Positions 43,071-54,527 of a stretch of DNA of 64,000 nucleotides are shown piece by piece; within the stretch, counting starts at the first letter, position 1; each line of letters opens with the position of its first letter. The notes beneath the pieces are model-generated. The model had not been told where the DNA came from. It searched no databases and saw only the letters and a program-made list of their open reading frames with translations. A program made the position numbers and the translations under genes. The DNA is taken from the NCBI RefSeq assembly GCF_027943255.1, contig NC_072893.1, forward strand, positions 3,100,001-3,164,000, in the 5' to 3' direction. The DNA is from Anastrepha obliqua. Its lineage: Eukaryota > Arthropoda > Insecta > Diptera > Tephritidae.

Positions 43071-46000
43071 CTGAATGAGAGAAAGAAACTTTTCATTAAA
43101 AGTAATTTCACTACAATTACTTAACTATAACCTAATTACAATCCAAGAACACGAAATCCTTTCCACAAAGTTCTTACTAAATACTCGTAAAACACCTGCG
43201 TAAGGATACATTTAAACTGTACATCAATTCACCTAATATGAATACTTATATATGAACATACACATTGAAATAACTGCTGGTTTTTTCTAATACTTTCTCT
43301 TTGACATAATGAAATAAAACTATAAAATAAAACTCGCGGATAATCAAAAATGTAAGAAATACTGGTCGGCAAAATTTTGTTCAATTCTTATAGGTAGGTA
43401 GGGGAAATGGTTGAAGTAACAGTCTGTCACTCTCCAAGTAGCATTGAAGCACCGTTTTTATACCATTTTGAGACCTCAACAGCTAACCAGAGCTTTTGAT
43501 TTATGTAGAGGAGAAGGTTGATGGGATTTAGGTTGGAATGCTGCCTCAGGCTGTCGAAGAAGGGAGAACCCAGTGACCTTAATCGTCTAGTTGCCAATCC
43601 CGGACATTTATAAAGAAAGTGAAATTATGGTAATTATTATAGGACTTTTTTACAAATTCGTATGTAAGCAATGATAAAAAGCCGTAATGAATGGCTTCAT
43701 TACCTCTTGCATGCACCAATCAACACTACGATTAGAGACAAGTTATTGTTATTTTTACTTATTTTACGACATTTAAAATTCAACATTTCATTTAAGCCGC
43801 ATTTGAGCTCTCTATCGTCTGTGCCATAATATTTTAAACGCGATTTTTTCCTAATTTTGACATGATAAAAATTACCGCCATTTGTTGTTGTAATAATGCA
43901 ATTTTAGAAACTAAATGATAATGAAATATGAATGGTAAGGAAACTTAAATCTGATTCATAACAGGTTTTTAATAGACGTATTAATGCCATATAGAAGGTA
44001 GACATAACTTCATAGCACTACCTTATGCGCTGACAGTTGACCTCCTCTCACTTTTGATGGGTAATTTTCGCAAAAAAAAAACTGAAGACAGATTTGTGAA
44101 ATCTATTTCATCTCTGTGCTTAGACGACATACTATGAACGGGGTAATGCACTAAATAATTAATACAATAAGCGGATAGTTAAAACCCTGAAAAACTGAAG
44201 ACTTAGTGAAAATGAAATCCTTATTTTAAATACCACTAAAAAATTACTGATAGTGCAGTTGAGTGGTAGTGCAAAATGTCCAACCCTGCGTATTAAATAA
44301 TCTAAAATTTGGCTGTGCAAATTGCCCACATATTTTTTTTCTTTGCTCTATTAACTAAAATTCGAATTATTAAAAAAAAGGCTAAAAAGGATTATTGATT
44401 CGACACGACAGCCCGAAATAAATTAGGGACGGTAAATAAAAGGAGTCTTATTGACTTCCTGAAACTCGCGTGACAATAGCTTCAAAGTTTTCCTTCGTAA
44501 TTGTTTGAAATTGATTTCGTTTTGTTGCGAAAAATATACAAATCTCTAAGTAGAGCAAAAACAAGAGTATACAAGAATACCTAATTAAATTTATTTCATA
44601 AATTGAAAAGAAAAAAACTGAATTAAAAAGTAAAAAACCAACCACTTTGCTTAACCAAAATTTTAAGTTCAGTTTTTTTTCTCACAACGTTTTGCTAGAA
44701 AACTGCTCGTAACGCTTTTAAAAATTTTAAGAGAATTAGAGACCAACTGTCGAGAGATCCTCCTAATAATAAACCTAACTTCATACCTGTAAGTATTTAA
44801 TTTATGAAATGAATGAATGTACCTGCACATCAACGTCGCACGTGTCCATGCTCAAAAGATTTTCGAATGGTTTCAGTAGCGCCTCATTAAAATGGAAATG
44901 TGGCAACTCTGATTGCTCTACCAAGAGTGCTGTAATTACGTCATGAATGTACTCTATGGCTCTTTTGGATATAACACGATCTCTATGGCAAGAAGCCTGG
45001 AAGATTTTAAAGCTCAATAGATGTTTTTGTTGCACAACATAAGTCGTGTTTCAATACTCACGTCCATTAGATGAGGTCCAGTGATAGCCCATACCTTTAG
45101 TATATGCAAAAGCGGTCTGGAACTTTTAAATACCTTCAAGGTAACATCTCCGATGCGGTGCAATAAAAGCGACATGGGTAGAGTGTCGAGTTTCTTCCAA
45201 CCCTTGCTTGGCCACCAAATGCGGCTGCCTTTGCGTGTAACTGTATTTTTATAGAGCTGTTCGCGAGATGCTTTACAAAGGTTTTTCAGAAACTGGCACA
45301 GCGACGGGAGACTTAAACGCTCAGCAGCATCGGAGAAGAGATTTTCAGCCTGGTGCGATAAAGCGCAGAGTACTTTTGAGGTGTCACTCTGACTCAATAG
45401 CACAGTTTCATTAGTGCCAGAGTAAACCTTCAGTATTGATGTGATATTAGTATTAGGGCTCTGTAGAGGTGCTTGAAGGAAACTGTAGACGTCCACGCTG
45501 TAAAAATACATATAATATATGATAATTTCACGTTTATGCCATGTTGAGTAAACTTTTATAATAAACTTTTATTACAAAAAAATGTGTGAATTAAGCTAAA
45601 TAAATTGTAAAACAATATTACCAGGTTTCGTCGTCATCTATAGGAAGTGATGACAAGTTGAGCTTATCATTTTGAGTTGTATTGCTTAGCTTTTCACCGG
45701 TCTCCATATCTCGACGGCCAGTACCCGGCGACGTTCCAATCGATGAATTTTGTAAACTGAAAATTTCGTGTTCCAGCTGGCTGACATGACGACACACAGC
45801 AAACACTGACTGCCAACAATCCGAACTATAAGAACCTAAATTTAGGCCTCCATTTAAAACCACATCCATAGACATTGCTTGGCTAGCAGAAATTCTCGGC
45901 CCGTTTGTCTGACACACATTTGATGCCAAAAGGCTTAAAATTTTTCCAGCTAAGTGCTGTAGATTCAAGCTGTTACTTAAAGTGGCCGCCTAAAAGTTGA

Positions 46001-49000
46001 GGAAAGTGCAAGATCTTATTATTTTGCAAATTCAATAGATTTATAAATTGTTTAAGGATTTACCGCATGCAGACCGTCCAGACACATCGCATATAATGCC
46101 TCTCCATTTGTTTTGTTTGTCTTTGTCTTGACACGTAGTGTACGTTTAGACAAGGCCATCAATTTATTTGAGTTACTACACGATAAATCACCTAGACCCG
46201 AGCTCAAAACTATAACCATCGAATCCCAGCAGCAAGTCAAAAGTCGCCGGCAAAGTTTCTTTGCAGCCTCGCGTCGTTTGTTGTCCCGTTCGTCGGTGTA
46301 CTTTATATTTGCCATTTGTAACCGTTGCCACTCAGAAAGCATCTGGGTGGGTCCCAAGCCACCTGCGTCACAAAGCATATCCACCAGGGCACTTCGTGAA
46401 TTGGTACCTTCCAGTTCCTCCCTGCTCATCGCTTCTAAGCCATTCGAAACCAATATTGACTGATATAATTCACAGAGCCAAGGAGATGAAAGGTACACTA
46501 AAACACCAGTGTTCTGGACAGATGTAACGAACTGCTGTTCCGACATAGGAATTAATATCTCTTTCTGCATGTCTTCATAATATCCAGCCTTTGTAAGTTG
46601 CAGACTGAGCAGTAACGATGAATAAATCGCCAAGTAAATGCCGTCAGCATTGATGGCCGTAAGGTGATAATCGAAATCGGAGAAGTTCATTGTGTTTTCT
46701 TGGCATACGACTGAGGCGAATTCTTGCATGGCCTCGTCTACCTCAATGCAGGAGCGTATACGTAACAGCTTCGGTACCAAATCTTTTCGCAATGCCTTTG
46801 CAAAATCTCGGGCATGTTGTCGATCATTGTCAATATCGGTGCGTACTGGTATGACTGGGGCCTCAAGGTGGGTGTAGGGCCATCTGTTTTCTACACGTGA
46901 CGTTTCATCACTCGATGTTGATTGCTCCTCCTCTTCAGGCCCCTCTGTATCACCTGAACCATTTGAAGCTGCATCGTGTTCTGGATGATCGCCATCACTG
47001 TCTGAACCTGAAGAGGTTTCAAAAACGCTTTGACGAAACTCTACAATCGCATCGCGATAAGGAGCAGGCAGCCGCGCCATCGATTGATAAGTTAATGGGC
47101 CCGTGTAATCGGCATCCTTTAATGTTTCGTGACGACTGTTGACGGTGCTCACAATCTACAGACAAACACATAAGTAAACGGACGACAATTCTCCTGTTAA
47201 TTTATGTTGTTTAGTTACATATTTATTATGATTACCTGATCGCTAATCATTGATTCAGTTAGTTCGCCGCTGCAAAGAATTTGCAAACTATCCAGTAGTG
47301 CCACCATGCACTCCACGCTGGCCTGAAGGCCTGCCTCAACTCCGGCACCTGCACTAATGCCATAAGCGCATTCTTCCATTGCATCGATCATACTGAAATT
47401 ACGTGCAAATATTTTGCATATGAATGGATATGCGCTCATGATATAACCATTTAAAACTTACAGTCGAAATAATGCCATTTCATCACTGCAACCTTGGCCA
47501 GTATTTTTATCAACGTAAAGAATAACCGCCAGATCGATCAAACGCTCTGGACTCTTCAGAATTTCTCGAACACATTTCAATGGCTCAGTACGATTTTGCG
47601 GTGTTGGCAGCAAAAGCATGCGATGAAAAAGTGCCTCCAGCATAGGTCGCAACGAGCCATAGGCTCCTGCAATCCGCAGCAATTGGATTCCAGTCAAGTA
47701 CACGCAACGAGCTTGTGGACCATCTAGGCCAGGGCCAGTAAAAAAGCCACGAGCTTCGTTTTCAATCATATTCAGCGCATCTCTGTTGAAATTTCATATT
47801 TATTTATTAAAGCTATAGGCGTATTGGTACATAAATATAAGTCCCACTTACTTATAAGTGAATTTTTTATCCAAATTAATGCGGCCTGGCGATCCCAATG
47901 CTGCTGCAAGAGTAGGACAGAATTTCTGCCACAAGAATGATGTGAAATGGGGATTTGCATGGACATTTCGGGGCAAAGCCGAAGTCAGTGTTAAAATGCA
48001 TTCTGTTAAATAAAGCGAGCAATTATTCTCAGGCTTTTTGTTGGGTGAACCATTCGCCGCCGGCTCTACTAAACGACTGCATAGCCACTGCATTACCGGA
48101 ATCACTTCATTGTACACTGCCGATGCCTGTGTCTGTGTCATTAGACCAGGCGGTGCAGTCTTCTTCACCTCTTCTGCTTCTTCTATAAGAAAGGCGCAAA
48201 AAGTGCGCAAGCATTGTGATGCTGCTGCCAGTGAGGCGGCTTTGGTGGCACGTGAGCCCAATTCCCAACACTCGCCACAGCGTGAAAGTGTCTCGATGAG
48301 AAGCCGGCCATTTAAAGTGCACGCAGGGGAACAAGCCATAGCCAAAAACAAGCGTAAAACATTGATTACGGTCTCTTCACTGCTAGTTGTGGGTAAAATC
48401 CCATTTGTGGCGCGCAACAACTGAGCGGGCAACCACACTGAGTCATCCTCCGGTTCCAGGCCGATGTAAAAACGTTCATCCTTGATAATGCGCTACACAC
48501 AAAGCAATGAAAACCGATTAAATATCTACTTTCACAGAAATATTATACATAACTAAATAAATGCAAAAGCACAAAATTAGTTTTTAATAATTGAAAAAAA
48601 AAAACCGCCTAAAACTATTGGATATTATGAATCGAAATTATTTTCCAGAAGCAAATAAGAGTTATTCTATGGTTCAAGTACACGAATAGAATCGAAAAAA
48701 ATGCTTAGAGCTTCCAAACATCGTATCACCTGCTAAATTAAGCAAAATTGTCAAGACCAAGCTCCAAGAAAGCGAGCCTAAATATAAAAATCGGATTTAG
48801 GTGAAGTGCACATCGAAATGCAGATAAGTATATTTAATTACGCCATTGTTCTACTAGCCTAATTTGTTTTTTATTTTTGTTATGTTGGTACACTCTTTCA
48901 ACTTATCAACTTTTGTGAAGTTTCATTTCAATCTGATCAAAGGCAATTAGTACCGACGTGTCACAATACTTTCTACAATGGAAAACTGCGTCCAAAAACA

Positions 49001-52000
49001 GCAACAACACCAGAAATCGTAGAAAAAATACTGGTTGCCGTATTGGAAAACCGTCGAGTGATTGGAAGAGTTTTAGTAGAATCCTGGAAATCTCATTGGG
49101 CAGTCTAAACAATATTTTGACTGAAGTATTGGATTTCAGAAGGCTGTGTGCGCAATGGGTGCCGCATTCGCAACAATGGAACAAAAGCACATTCGAATAC
49201 GACTTTCTCAGCAACATTTGAAGCGTTTTCGAAAGGATAAAATGAATCTTGTGCATCGATTCATTACTATGAATGAGACTTGGATCTATCAGCAGGATCC
49301 TAAATCAAAACAAGAGGCTAAAGAGTGGTGTGAACCTGGTTCTTCGGTTCCGGAGTTTTTCAGTTTATTGGGATGCAAAAGGAATTTCATTTGTGTATTA
49401 GCTAGGGTTTACCACCCATTGCAGAACCTGTGGGGACCTTTCAGAGAAGGAGATTGTAGAGCATTTTCTCTGTAAATGTCCGGGTTCGGCAGCTAGACGA
49501 TTAAGGCCACTGGGCGCTCTTTTCTTCGACAGCCTGTGGCAGTGCGCCAACCTAAATCCAATGAATCGCCTCCATTATATCAACAGCTCTGGCTGGCTGT
49601 AGATATCTGCCTGTTGGACGTCTCATAATGGTATCAAAACGGCGCTTTAGTCCTACTTGAGCAGTGCCAGACCAGCACTTCAACCATTTCACCTACCCTA
49701 CTCTACTTGCAAACTCGTAAACCAATAAATTTTTAATATTATTGTAACCTTTTAGACCAGCTGAAGGAAAAATTTCGTGAAAAAAGAACCAGTTTCCAAA
49801 AGAAAAAAAATATTTTTCATCAGGTCAATGCACCGTATCACAAGAGCATTTTGACAATGGCTAAAATCCATGGATTGTTGGAACATCCACCGTATTCCCC
49901 AGATTTGGCCCCTAGAGACTTCTATCTACTTCCAAACCTAAAAAACTCTTGCGTGAAAAACGTTTTTCATCAAATGATGAGGTCATAACAGCTGTGGAAG
50001 CGTATTTGTCAGCACTTCCCGATTCTCACTTCAGGGATAGAATTCATAAATTGGAATCTCGTTGGATCAACTGTGTTGATTTTAAGGATGTACTGAAAAA
50101 TAAAGAGTATTTCAAACCATAAAATTGAGTTTTTCTTATCGAACCGCAAAACATATTGAACAACCTAGTGGCTAACATTTAATAAGTCACTGGAAGGCAA
50201 TTATCAACATTGCAAAGGGTTTTTGGGACCTTTTCCAATATTTCTATACGCAAACATACCCACACCCACACATTTAGTAAATAGGCGTAAAATGCATAAC
50301 GGAGCTAGTGATGCCGGCGATGTATGCACATAAAATATATTTATTGGCGAAGCAGTTTTCGTTCCTTATGACTCATAATCAACATTGCACATTACAGTAT
50401 ATTATTTACTATTCTATTCTTACTATCCTATATTGTTTCTCAATGAAAGTAAACGATGCTTATCTTAATAGTAATTAATATACCATTCGTTAAAGAAATG
50501 TAAATTAGTTTCGTTTGACGGCTGTTTTTAAACTGATGAGAATATACTCGTAGTCACTAATACACACAGACATTATTTCACTGGTTAATGCTTTGGCAAC
50601 CGCCGCAGCCGAAGAAGTTGGTGCGTAACTACCATTAGGACAACGTAGGTTCGAATCTCCGTGAAACACCAAAATGAAGAAAAAGTTTTTCCTAATAGCA
50701 GTCGCCCCTCGGCAGGCAATGGCAAACCTCCGAGTACATTTCTGCCATGAAAAAGCTCCTCATAAAAAGCATTTTCCCTTCGGCGTCGGCTTAAAGCTGT
50801 AGGTTCCTTCATTTGTGCAACGACATCAACACGCACACCACAAACAGGAGGAGGAGCTCGGCCAAACACCTAACAGAAGTGTACGCGCCAATTATTTATT
50901 TATTTTGTTTTTTAATGCTTTCCCTATAAAGCGAACAAGTTAGATTAAATTTTTATTTGCCGGTCTTCCATTTGGGTATCTTACAGTATCAATAAATTAA
51001 TTACGATAAACTGAGTTTCCCAAAACAAACATTATTATTTTTTATTTAACTACGCAGGTTTGCTTACGATTATCAACTTGAAGTGTTCTGTAAAGTGTAA
51101 ACAACAAAGAGTTAGCCATTTCTATTTTTTTTTCCTTGTATCTACTTCAACTAGTAACGGTACTATCTGAAAACAATTTAGTTTTAACGTTATTGATTGC
51201 ATAAAAAGATCGTTTATTACGATATGAAGTCGAAGTTTGTTTTTGAATACTTTTTGTACTGAATAAAAAAATTATTTTGAGTGTAATATGGACTTCATTA
51301 TTGCTTCTTTTGCACGATTTTTTGGGAAAATATTTAGAGTTTTTCATCTTACATGATTTTTTAAAGTTGTGGAACCTAGCCTCAATTTGTCGTATGTCGC
51401 ATGTATTATTTACACGATTTTTTACATAGTTTTTTAAGGAACGCAGCATATCTACCGTATAAAAAAGAGTTGGATGGATATGTGAAAGTGCTCATACACA
51501 TACATGTACATATGTACGTACTACATCTATACTATACAAAATAGGTTTCCTAGTCAGAATAAATAAAATAGGGATTTATTTAAAAATATTAAAGTTTGCA
51601 ATTTCTTTTTAAGTTTCTTAATGTCTAATCGGGTGCGCTATTTGTCTTTATTGCTGACAAACCATTTGGTACCACAAAGCCCTTTGTAATAGTCCGAATA
51701 AATAGACTTCCTTGTTCGAAGACTCAAGAATCAATAAATAAGCACGACCACGAAGAGGACAATTATAACTAATGACATATTAAACAAATAATATAATATA
51801 TTATCCATTATATTAGTTTCGCGAAAAAGGAATCCATTATTTTCTCTGTAGATGGCTATGGTGATCGATATCTCGTCAAGTATCGATCAAACATTTTAAA
51901 GTTTATGTTCATTGTCAAGGTGACATTTCACACTAAAAACACTCTTTTGCTGTTTTTTATTTGCTCCATTCAGTTGTTAGTTACAGGGTGTTAACAATGC

Positions 52001-54527
52001 AGTCAACAAAGATAAAATTACATTTTACAGTTTTTTTTGATAATGAATGGTGTTTATGATGTCGATACTGTAACAACTCATTATGTGCAATTTTGGTTTC
52101 CTCGATTCCGTTTAAGCATTTTTGATGCTAAGAAAAATGTAGATAATTGCGATAAAATTACAGAATTAATGGAAGTTAACCGGCATCTTAGTATTCGTGG
52201 TATCGCCGAGAAACAGTTTTAAGCCATTTGCGCAAAAATTTTATGGATTTTTGGATTTGGGTTTTGGATTGCGATTGAGCGACATTAAATAAATGCGTGC
52301 ATACAAACATAGATATTACTGTGCAACTTAATTGAAGCCTTCTAAATTTAATGACGTCCTCTGTTTTGTCAAATTGGCTCTTAGCATCGGCTGGAAAGTA
52401 CCAGGTCAAGGTCAAGTCAAGAAACCTTTTCAGTTTGTAGCATAGACAGCTCAAATTTTCGTCAGACCGCCAAACTGACAACACAAGATAATTACAAGGC
52501 CCCTTAAGCTTTCCAAATAGGATTTCGCAATAAAAGACACTAAAGTGATGATCTGATCTGATCGTTTTAGCGTAATTTAAATTTTTTTGGAAAAAATTGG
52601 CACACGCCGTCCATAAAAAGGGTAAACCTCTGCAAAACAAAAAATTGCTAACACCTCGCATGGACTCCAAAGCCACGATGGTTCAAAATAGCGCCGGTGC
52701 GACTTCGCAAGAAATAGCAACTCAGCTGACTTCCACGTCATTGCATTAAATCTTAAAACGCCGTCGATTGATCAGATACCCGACCCAGATCGCTATGATT
52801 CATATTTTGCACCAACGGCCAACAACGTGAGCTTAACCAGGTGCTGAAAGAAAGGCAACTGCAAAACCAGAGACCCAATCAACTGTAGGCAGATGCGTTT
52901 TTTAGGCGATACCATAAAATATAATAATATATGGACAAAGCGATTACCGTTATACGCCCAAGCCGCAGTAGCTGCTTTCTCGGCACCTAACAAGGTAGGT
53001 ACTATCAGCCTGCAGGCCAATAGCTGCATGAGTCAAAAAACACATTTAACATCAGCAACTTCAACAGCAACGCCTTTAAGCTTCTGTTCACATCATTTAT
53101 TAGGCCACGTCTGGAATATGCTGCTTTTATATGAAGGTCGGCAATCAGCTTCTCACCAATAGGCTTTGTAAGTGTACAAAAACTGTTTATTAAATTCACT
53201 CTTCGTTCTTTAAGTACCGTGATGTCCTCCTTGTCTTTTACTCATAAACCTTAAGTCCCTTGAAAATCGTCTATTCTAAGCCATCAGCAGTAATGCAATT
53301 GATTGTCTTTTTTGGTTGAAACGTATTCGATTTAATGTTCCCAAAGATCCTTTTCGTAACTTTCTTCCGCTTTCGAAGTTCCTTCTGACATCAAACAAAC
53401 AGTCGGCGCTCCTGCGTATCGGCACCAACGCCACTATTGACAGTTATGATTTCGAGGCTGTAAGAGACTTCGTTTTTTTATGAACCAGCATTAACACCAA
53501 TAAAAAGCCAGCCTTGAAATCAAATGTAGAATCTCTCTTGTCAACAAGTGCTACTTTGGACTAAGCGGGCAATTGAGTAGTAAACTCCTCTCTCAACGAA
53601 CAAAACTAACACTCTACAAGGCTCTCATCATGCCCGTTCTATGTTATGGCGCAGAAGCTTAAACGATAACAACAACCGATGAAGCGACGCTTGGAGTGTT
53701 TGAGAGAAAGATTCTGTGGACGAGTTTTGGACTTTAGCACGTTTACGATGGCGCGTATCGTAGGCGAAGGAACTATAAGTTGTATAAGATTTACGACGAC
53801 ATAGGCATAGTGCAGCGAATAAAGATCCAGCAGTTATCGCGTCAATCAAGAAGAAGAAGAGGTCAAACTGTCTCCCTTAACTTTTCTGTTTCAAGGGCTG
53901 CTTTTTTCTTAATTTTTTCTGATGCTAATCGTAGTAAAGATTGTTTACTGTAGGATTGTAAATTCTTAGACTAAATAAAAAAATATTTACAGCCTTAAGC
54001 CATTCCCAATCTTCAGAAAATAGCATCATTTTGTTTTTGTTCACAATTATTATACGTACAAATCTTTAACTCAGCTCTAATATTCACTTACATGAAGTCC
54101 GTTGAGGCCCATGGTAATGAACTTTGGTCGTTTCGTGTCTAAGGCCATTTGTAGTGCAGTGAAACATACAGAACGGAGCTCATGTGCTGGATCCCGATGG
54201 ATGCCATGCTGGCGATATAATTTATCTATTTGAAGGAAAACACATATATTTATATTTGCAAAATATATAAAACACATGGACAATGGCGAAAATAGTGGAA
54301 AAATATTGGTTTAGGCAACAAGATTTGATTACTTTTAGTAGTTACGCTGTGTGCTGAATTCAACAAATAAACTTTATGCAGAAAACAAAAAAAAACATGG
54401 GAACAATAATGGGAACATTTCTGATGCGGCAAATCCACTCACCGTAGGCGATTTGCGCAGTTTGCCTCAGTGCATTGTGCTTCGTCCCTGTCGACTCCTT
54501 GATTATCAACAAAAATAAGTCTTCCAT
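40446..54527 (-). CDS. ARFGEF3: ARFGEF3/BIG3-like large Sec7-family protein, ten exons
   Basis: Minus-strand exons: 54527-54443, 54225-54092, 48492-47852, 47782-47462, 47392-47236, 47155-46064, 45989-45622, 45497-45062, 44996-44823, 43070-40446. Phases close throughout and give about 2,010 residues, near the length of vertebrate BIG3. The start MEDLFLLIIKESTGTKHNAL matches the N-terminal helical repeat of BIG proteins. The Sec7-like region is degenerate. Late exons carry the BIG-family helical domains (RPLLHILKVWAITGPHLMD; ELPHFHFNEALLKPFENLL), and the last exon carries SVARVGVSCLKHVILSTGML and RIYSLAQQVFLSDNQREP, the BIG3 C-terminal block. BIG3 works at Golgi and secretory-granule membranes and as a scaffold rather than an active Arf exchange factor. 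Canonical BIG1/2 is less likely because no FRLPGE motif is seen. Confidence 0.88.
43395..43625 (-). mobile_element. non-LTR C-terminal fragment in ARFGEF3-like intron
   Basis: The reverse complement reads CTAGACGATTAAGGTCACTG and TTCTTCGACAGCCTGAGGCA, matching the plus-strand piece at 49402-49711. It is a 5'-truncated 3' end of the same family. Confidence 0.65.
43630..44822. other. intron 9 of the ARFGEF3-like gene, remainder
   Basis: AT-rich DNA between the non-LTR fragment and exon 9, with no further recognised element. Confidence 0.4.
44823..45989 (-). CDS. ARFGEF3: ARFGEF3-like exons 7-9 (BIG helical domains)
   Basis: Exons 45989-45622, 45497-45062 and 44996-44823. The first is polar (SSIGTSPGTGRRDMETGEKL). 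The second has SLPSLCQFLKNLCKASREQL and LLHILKVWAITGPHLMD. The third reads ASCHRDRVISKRAIEYIHDV and ELPHFHFNEALLKPFENLLS, equivalent to the BIG1/2 block that contains FLRPFE. Confidence 0.85.
46064..47155 (-). CDS. ARFGEF3: ARFGEF3-like exon 6 with degenerate Sec7 region
   Basis: A 364-codon exon. It opens IVSTVNSRHETLKDADYTGP, has an acidic low-complexity stretch (EGPEEEEQSTSSDETS), then a Sec7-like segment (about residues 555-650 of the protein): DFDYHLTAINADGIYLAIYS SLLLSLQL, followed by MSEQQFVTSVQ. In active Arf exchange factors the first Sec7 motif carries a glutamate finger in F-R-L-P-G-E. The matching position here (SCIEVDEAMQEFASVVC) does not show it. This agrees with BIG3, which lacks exchange activity. 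Confidence 0.82.
47236..48492 (-). CDS. ARFGEF3: ARFGEF3-like exons 3-5
   Basis: Exon 48492-47852 begins RIIKDERFYIGLEPEDDSVW and continues with a long helical region (TVINVLRLFLAMACSPACTL). Exon 47782-47462 holds NMIENEARGFFTGPGLDGPQ. Exon 47392-47236 holds LMIDAMEECAYGISAGAGVE. Introns are short (69-79 bp) with normal GT-AG ends. Confidence 0.85.
48857..50169 (+). mobile_element. mariner copy 2, less deleted, with nested non-LTR fragment
   Basis: Right terminal repeat complement of CTAGGTTGTTCAATATGTTT at 50169; the left end is diverged. Coding remnants: NLVHRFITMNETWIYQQDPK, then after the nested insertion LLDQLKEKFREKRTSFQKKK, VNAPYHKSILTMAKIHGLLE HPPYSPDLAPRDFYLLPNLK, and GIEFINWNLVGS. 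NAPYHKS and SPDLAPRDF mark the second and third catalytic sites of a DD34D mariner. The first two catalytic Asps are replaced (N in NETW, V before NAPY). Shares about 90 percent of its sequence with copy 1 by eye. Confidence 0.8.
49402..49711 (+). mobile_element. non-LTR retrotransposon 3' fragment nested in mariner
   Basis: Plus strand encodes a Cys/His tail (EKEIVEHFLCKCPGSAARRL RPLGALFFDSLWQCANLNPM) then a 3' UTR. It interrupts the mariner between TTTCATTTGTG and TTGCAAACTCG. Confidence 0.75.
50595..50911 (+). mobile_element. SINE copy, best-preserved, with 10-bp target duplication
   Basis: Target duplication TTAATGCTTT at 50585-50594 and 50912-50921. Head CCGCAGCCGAAGAAGTTGGT with A-box-like motif; B-box GGTTCGAATCT; body CCCCTCGGCAGGCAATGGCA and GGCGTCGGCTTAAAGCTGTA; tail GTACGCGCCAATTATTTATT. 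About 317 bp, the longest copy in the window. Located in ARFGEF3-like intron 2. Confidence 0.9.
51880..52225 (+). pseudogene. mariner N-terminal fragment, plus strand
   Basis: NGVYDVDTVTTHYVQFWFPR FRLSIFDAKKNVDN, then KITELMEVNRHLSIRGIAEK. This is the HTH half of a mariner transposase. The leader AAAGTTTATGTTCATTGTCA is shared with the fragment at 33467-33725. Catalytic half absent. Confidence 0.65.
52880..53870 (+). pseudogene. degenerate non-LTR retrotransposon fragments
   Basis: First part: SFIRPRLEYA, an end-of-RT motif. Second part (53380-53860): FEAVRDFVF, then QLSSKLLSQRTKLTLYKALI MPVLCYGAEA, then DEATLGVFERKILW and YRRRRNYKLYKIYDD. The latter block is the characteristic end of a widespread RT family (LYK-x-LI-x-PVL-x-YGAEAW...FERKIL). 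Possibly two different elements joined. Many stops. Confidence 0.6.
54092..54527 (-). CDS. ARFGEF3: ARFGEF3-like exons 1-2 (start and first helical repeat)
   Basis: Exon 54527-54443 begins at ATG and reads MEDLFLLIIKESTGTKHNAL, RQTAQIAY, ending at GTGAGT. Exon 54225-54092 reads DKLYRQHGIHRDPAHELRSV, CFTALQMALDTKRPKFITMG, LNGLH, ending at GTAAGT. This is the HEAT-like N-terminal region of BIG proteins. The next coding exon is 5.6 kb away, across an intron packed with transposon remnants. Confidence 0.85.

Noticed and set aside
46113..46463. 116-codon plus-strand frame within the ARFGEF3-like exon 6
   Set aside because: Antisense shadow of a strongly supported coding exon.
52188..52676. 162-codon minus-strand frame in ARFGEF3-like intron 2
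   Set aside because: No family recognised; sits among transposon remnants on both sides and overlaps the mariner fragment.
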